Assembly (NCBI RefSeq): GCF_003635045.1
Contig: NZ_RBXT01000001.1
Location: forward strand, 3,038,001 to 3,102,000
From: Terracoccus luteus
GTDB lineage: Bacteria > Actinomycetota > Actinomycetes > Actinomycetales > Dermatophilaceae
DNA: 64,000 bases
Direction: 5' to 3'
The notes under the pieces are model-generated. The model searched no databases. It was not told where the DNA came from and saw only the letters and a list, made by a program, of their open reading frames with translations. This document shows, one piece after another, positions 60,351-64,000 of the stretch; position 1 is the stretch's first letter, and each line of letters begins with the position of its first letter. The translations under genes were made by a program, and so were the position numbers.

Positions 60351-61913
60351 TCACGGCGCCAGCGACACGTTCTTGAGGAAGTAGTTGCCCGTCGCACCGG
60401 GGTGGAAGTTCTGCACCTTGTTCGAGTACGAGTAGACGGAGGGCGCGTAGTACAGCGGCACGTAGGGCGCCTGGTCGAGGACGATCTGCTGCATGGCGTC
60501 GTACGACTTCTTGCGCGTCGCCTGGTTCTCGTCGGCGCTCGCGGCGTCGGCCAGCTTCGTCAGCTCGTCGCTGGTGAAGAAGGTGTAGAGCATCTGCGAG
60601 CCGCCCGCGTTGGTGCCGGCGAACCGGGCGATCTCGTCGGGGTCGATGACGTCGGTCGTGTAGAGGCCGAGGCCCATCTCGTAGTTGCCGGCCTTCTTGG
60701 CGTCGCGCAGCGCCGACGGGTCGAGCGTCTGCAGCGTCACCTGGATGCCGATCTTGGCCAGGCTCGACTGGATGAGCTGGGCCGTCGCGTTGGCGTTCTG
60801 GTTGCCGGCCGCGGTGGTCAGGGTCGTCTTGAACCCGTCGGGGTAGGCCGACTTCGCGAGCGTGGCCTTGGCGGCCGTCACGTCGAACGTCGGGCCGGCG
60901 GCCTCGCTGTGGCCCCACGTCGCCGGCGAGAGGAAGGTCGTGGCCACCTCGCCGTTGCCGAAGAGGACGGCCGAGCGGATGGCCTCCTTGTCGATGGCCT
61001 GGGCGACGGCCTGGCGCACGTTGACGTCGTCGAACGGCTTCTTCGACGTGTTCATCCCGAAGTAGTCGACCTCGCTCGAGGGGAACGCGGTGACCTTGAC
61101 GTTGGGCTGGGCCTGCAGTCCCTTGATCGTCGAGTAGGGCGGGTACTCGTTGATCTGGCTCTGGCCGCCGGCGAGCTGCGTCGAGCGGGTGTTGCTGTCG
61201 GCGACGACGGTGAAGGTCACCGAGTCGAGCAGGGGCTTGCCCGTGTCCCAGTACTTCGCGTTCTTGACGAGCTTGAGCTCGCTGCCCTTCGTCCAGTGGT
61301 CGAAGGCGAACGGACCGGACCCGATCGGCGCTGCGTTGAACTCGTCGACCGACTTGCCGCCGTAGTCCTTGGGGACGATGGAGTTGGCGTAGAGGGCCAT
61401 CGTCGACGGCAGCGGCGACCACGGGACCTTCGTCGTGAAGACGATGGTCGTGTCGTCGGGGGTCTTGATGTCCTTGATGACGGCGTTGAGGAAGTAGAAG
61501 GGCGCCTCCTCCTTGCGGTTCTGGTCGATGCTGAACTTCACGTCGGCCGACGTGACCGGCTTGCCGTCGCTGAAGGTGGCGCCGTCGCGCAGCGTGAAGG
61601 TCCAGCTCAGCTTGTCGGCCGACTGCTCCCACTTCGTCGCGAGTGACGGCTCGAGCTTGAGCCCGTCCTGCGAGGGGACGAGGAGGGTGTCGTAGATCTC
61701 CTCCATGGTCCAGATCGACGCGTTGTCGGTCGGCACCGACGGGATGAGGCTGCTCGGCTCGTCGGCGCGTGCCATCACGAGGTCTCCGCCGGCGGCGGCG
61801 CCCGCGTCGGCACCGGTGCCACCGGCCGACCCTCCGGGGCTCGAGGAGCAGGCCGAGGCGACGAGCGCCGTGCCGATCAGGCTGACGATGAGGGCTTTTC
61901 GGGAGAGCCGCAC
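60351..61913 (-). CDS. Peptide ABC transporter substrate-binding lipoprotein (DppA/OppA type)
   Basis: The protein has 520 residues from the GTG at 61913 after GAGAGGA. The signal peptide ends LVASAC (Cys22). The SBP_bac_5 fold shows LEPSLATKWEQSADKLSWTF, GPFAFDHWTKGSELKLVKNA, DVNVRQAVAQAIDKEAIRSA and a closing APYVPLYYAPSVYSY. It binds peptides or nickel-like ligands outside the cell; peptide is likelier given the divergent peptidase. It is first gene of the eight-gene minus-strand set. Confidence 0.92.
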   Translation of the reverse strand: MRLSRKALIVSLIGTALVASACSSSPGGSAGGTGADAGAAAGGDLVMARADEPSSLIPSVPTDNASIWTMEEIYDTLLVPSQDGLKLEPSLATKWEQSADKLSWTFTLRDGATFSDGKPVTSADVKFSIDQNRKEEAPFYFLNAVIKDIKTPDDTTIVFTTKVPWSPLPSTMALYANSIVPKDYGGKSVDEFNAAPIGSGPFAFDHWTKGSELKLVKNAKYWDTGKPLLDSVTFTVVADSNTRSTQLAGGQSQINEYPPYSTIKGLQAQPNVKVTAFPSSEVDYFGMNTSKKPFDDVNVRQAVAQAIDKEAIRSAVLFGNGEVATTFLSPATWGHSEAAGPTFDVTAAKATLAKSAYPDGFKTTLTTAAGNQNANATAQLIQSSLAKIGIQVTLQTLDPSALRDAKKAGNYEMGLGLYTTDVIDPDEIARFAGTNAGGSQMLYTFFTSDELTKLADAASADENQATRKKSYDAMQQIVLDQAPYVPLYYAPSVYSYSNKVQNFHPGATGNYFLKNVSLAP

Positions 61914-62167
61914 GGCGTTTCCTCTCAGTCGGCGACCGCGGTCGACGTCGGCCCGGGGGACCAGGTGCCGGGTCGTGACGAGCACAGTAGGGACGCGGCG
62001 ACCTCGCGTTGTTTGGCCCGGCCGACAATTCGTGGCGGTCGAAATGGTGGCGCGCCACAGTGGCGGGGCTCGGGGCCGGCCCTACCGTGAGGCCTGCCCG
62101 CGACCGTGGTGCGGGTCGGGTCGGCGTCCGTGCCGACCCCGAACCGGCCGAAGGACGAGAGGGCACG
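61914..62167. promoter_or_regulatory. Divergent control region with GTGGCGCGCCAC palindrome
   Basis: This 254-base region separates the peptide operon from the S12 peptidase. A perfect 12-bp palindrome, GTGGCGCGCCAC, at 62047-62058 sits near its middle beside the relatively A/T-rich stretch TTGTTTGG and ACAATTCG. It is a candidate PucR-family or other operator; no confident -35/-10 pair was found. Confidence 0.3.
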
Positions 62168-63739
62168 ATGTCGAGCGAGCACCTGAGGGTCAGTGTCGAG
62201 GACGAGCTGGACGCGCTCTTCGCCGGCTACCCGGCATCCGGGCAGTCGACGGGGCTCGTCTACGGTCTCGTCGGCCCCGACGGCCTCGGGCACTCGCGTG
62301 GGTTCGGCACCGTCGACGACGCGGGCGCGGTGCCCGACCTCGACACGGTGTTCCCCATCGCCTCGATGAGCAAGAGCTTCGTCGCCTGCGCGGCCCTCGT
62401 CGCCCGCGACCGGGGCCTGCTCGACCTCGACGCCCCCGTCAGCGACCTCATCCCCGAGTTCCCCGGCGGCGGAACGGCGCTCGACCCGTACGACCCGCCG
62501 ACGCTGCGGATGCTCTTCAGCATGGGCGGGGGCCTCACCGAGGACAACTCGTGGGTCGACCCCTTCATCGACGCCCCCGTCGACGAGCTGCTCGTGCAGC
62601 TGGGCAAGGGGCTGCGCTACAGCGGCGCGCCGGGGTCGGGCTACGAGTACTCCAACCTCGGCTTCACCCTCGCCGGGCTCGCCGTCGGCCGGGCCGCGGG
62701 CACGACCATCGAGCAGTTCGTGCACGACGAGGTGTTCGTGCCGCTCGGCCTCACCTCGACGTGGTTCGACAACGCCGCGCCCGAGGCCGGCACGTACCGG
62801 CGGGCGACCGGCTACTCGCTCGACGAGGAGGGGCGGTGGACGCCCTTCCCCTGGGTGGCGTCGGGCGCCTTCGCGGCGGCGGGCGGCATCCAGAGCTCGG
62901 TGCGCGACCTCGCCCGGTGGGTGACGTGGCTCGGTGAGGCGTTCCGGTCACCGGGCGAGCAGAGCGGGGAGGCCGAGGTGCTCAGCCGGGCCTCGCGCCG
63001 TGAGCTGCAGCGACTGCACCAGCTCGACCTGCCCTCGCTCACCGCACTGCCGACGGGCGGTCACCGCGTCACGGTCACGGGGTACGCCCTCGGGCTCATG
63101 GTGCAGCAGGACCTCCACCGCGGCACCCTCGTGTCGCACGCCGGCGGACTGCCCGGCTTCACGCTCTTCATGAGCTGGCACCCCGACTCCGGCCACGGCG
63201 TCGTGACCCTGACCAACAGCCACCGCGGCAACCCCGTCGCGCTGACCAAGGACGCGCTCATGCTCGTGCTCGACCGGGCCGACGCCGCGGCTCGCACGGT
63301 GAGGCTGTGGCCCGAGACGGTCGAGCTGCGCCGACACGCCGAGTCCCTCGTGCGCGGCTGGGACGACGCCCTCGCCGCCGAGGTCTTCGCCGACAACGTC
63401 GACTTCGACCGGCCGCTCGCCCTGCGGCGCGACGACATCGCCCGGCTGGTCGAGCAGGTCGGCCCGTTGCACGACCCACGACCGCTCGCCGACGTGACGT
63501 CGGCGGTGACCCCGGCCGACGTCACGTGGACCATCCCCGGCGAGCGGGGTGAGCTGGTGTGCATGATCCACCTGACCCCGGTCGAGCCGGCGCAGATCCA
63601 GGAGTTCGAGGTGCAGGCCGTCGGCTACGACCGGCCCCGCAGCGCGCGCCCGACCGACATCTCGGCCCGCCGGGCCGGCCTCGGCCACCCGTCGCTCAAC
63701 GCCCTGCCCAACACCCGCGTCCTCCTCCCCCCGACCTGA
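62168..63739 (+). CDS. Serine hydrolase of peptidase family S12 (beta-lactamase/D-aminopeptidase fold)
   Basis: The protein has 523 residues from an ATG after GAAGGACGAGAGG. The active site has Ser66-x-x-Lys69 in ASMSKSF, Tyr161-Ser-Asn in YEYSNLGF and a late SHAGGLPGF in place of KTG. An extra C-terminal domain (about residues 385-523) follows the catalytic fold, as in D-aminopeptidases. No signal peptide is seen, so it is probably cytoplasmic. Divergent from a peptide importer with a racemase, it may release D-residues from imported peptides. Confidence 0.85.
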   Translation: MSSEHLRVSVEDELDALFAGYPASGQSTGLVYGLVGPDGLGHSRGFGTVDDAGAVPDLDTVFPIASMSKSFVACAALVARDRGLLDLDAPVSDLIPEFPGGGTALDPYDPPTLRMLFSMGGGLTEDNSWVDPFIDAPVDELLVQLGKGLRYSGAPGSGYEYSNLGFTLAGLAVGRAAGTTIEQFVHDEVFVPLGLTSTWFDNAAPEAGTYRRATGYSLDEEGRWTPFPWVASGAFAAAGGIQSSVRDLARWVTWLGEAFRSPGEQSGEAEVLSRASRRELQRLHQLDLPSLTALPTGGHRVTVTGYALGLMVQQDLHRGTLVSHAGGLPGFTLFMSWHPDSGHGVVTLTNSHRGNPVALTKDALMLVLDRADAAARTVRLWPETVELRRHAESLVRGWDDALAAEVFADNVDFDRPLALRRDDIARLVEQVGPLHDPRPLADVTSAVTPADVTWTIPGERGELVCMIHLTPVEPAQIQEFEVQAVGYDRPRSARPTDISARRAGLGHPSLNALPNTRVLLPPT

Positions 63740-63825
63740 CCCCGTCGAAAGGCCAGATAGACCCCGTCGAAAGGCCAGATAGACCCCGTCGAGAGGTCAA
63801 CTCGACCCCGTCGAGTGGTCACCGG
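63738..63825. repeat. 22-bp tandem repeat, four copies, starting inside the S12 stop codon
   Basis: Units start at 63738, 63760, 63782 and 63804. The first two are identical and end CCAGATA; the last two diverge after GACCCCGTCGAG. All begin GACCCCGTCGA. The first unit starts at the second base of the TGA stop codon, between convergent genes. Confidence 0.96.
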
Positions 63826-63829
63826 TCGC

Positions 63830-63849
63830 GCCCCGCCTGACGGCGGGGC
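63830..63849. terminator. GCCCCGCC/GGCGGGGC hairpin terminator
   Basis: 8-bp perfect stem with loop TGAC directly after the 22-bp repeat array and three bases before the stop codon of the converging partial gene. Confidence 0.8.
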
Positions 63850-63851
63850 GG

Positions 63852-64000
63852 TCAGCGGACGCGACGGGTCAGCCGTCGCCACCACCGTGCATCGCGGCGG
63901 GCGGTGCGAGCCGCCTCGTCCGCCGCCTGTCGCTCGGCGGCCGCCGCTGCGGCCCGATCCCGGGCGGCGGCTACGCGCTCGTCGTGAAGCACGCGCCACC
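63852..64000 (-). CDS. C-terminal 48 residues of a gene running off the window
   Basis: The minus frame is open from the window end to the TGA at 63854-63852. The visible sequence is a long Ala/Arg/Glu-rich helix (RVAAARDRAAAAAAERQAAD) ending in WWRRLTRRVR. This looks like the charged helical tail of an actinobacterial protein; no function can be assigned. Convergent position next to a terminator supports it being real. Confidence 0.6.
   Translation of the reverse strand, partial: WRVLHDERVAAARDRAAAAAAERQAADEAARTARRDARWWRRLTRRVR

Overview
The window is very G+C-rich DNA with tightly packed genes, frequent GTG starts and many 4-base ATGA/GTGA gene overlaps. Together with an actinobacterial-type tmsAB pair (10-methyl branched fatty acids), ROK-regulated sugar transporters, an HspR-type operator and an ECF42/DGPF sigma-factor pair, this points to an Actinomycetota chromosome, probably a Micrococcales member of the Intrasporangiaceae type. 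The genus is not determined. No rRNA, tRNA, CRISPR array, transposase or prophage gene was seen.

Layout. 0-6 kb: the 3' end of a flavin dehydrogenase, then a ROK regulator and a xylose-type ABC transporter (xylFGH). 6-29 kb: mostly short independent housekeeping and accessory genes: GNAT acetyltransferases, Hsp20 with an HspR-like operator, DNA polymerase IV, a membrane glycosyltransferase, a penicillin acylase, NUDIX and PPOX enzymes, a RelA/SpoT-type alarmone synthetase, a LysE exporter, tmsA-tmsB, VOC and hydrolase genes, a tiny HTH regulator under a striking palindromic promoter, and an ECF42 sigma factor with its DGPF partner.

29.6-49.7 kb: fifteen consecutive minus-strand genes that look like one metabolic programme. 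The upstream part is a sugar ABC transporter, a Gfo/Idh/MocA dehydrogenase, a Tat-exported isomerase-like protein and a large secreted PQQ-type sugar dehydrogenase. The middle part is an Ebo-type cluster (UbiA-like EboC, EboA, TatD-like EboB, EboE, phosphatase-like EboF, plus a TIM-barrel isomerase) headed by a myo-inositol-phosphate-synthase-like enzyme where the classical cluster has the cyclase EboD. The downstream part is another TIM-barrel protein and a secreted ThuA protein. Most gaps in this run hold a strong stem-loop. A divergent ROK regulator (49.8-51.1 kb) faces the cluster across an ACTTTTG/CAAAAGT operator, and is followed by an unusual 0.6-kb array of two-stem hairpins.

51.7-64 kb: a HAD phosphatase, then an eight-gene minus-strand set (peptide-binding lipoprotein, DppBCDF-type transporter, PucR regulator, GNAT, MenC/N-succinylamino-acid-racemase-type enolase) diverging from an S12 serine peptidase. 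Together these suggest uptake and stereo-inversion of D-amino-acid-containing peptides. The window ends inside a minus-strand gene of which only the C-terminus is visible.

Two window-wide features stand out. The heptamer GGATGCC (usually CGGATGCCG) occurs about 70 times by eye, in genes and hairpins alike and equally on both strands. Short tandem or inverted repeat arrays sit directly behind several stop codons, mostly between convergent genes.
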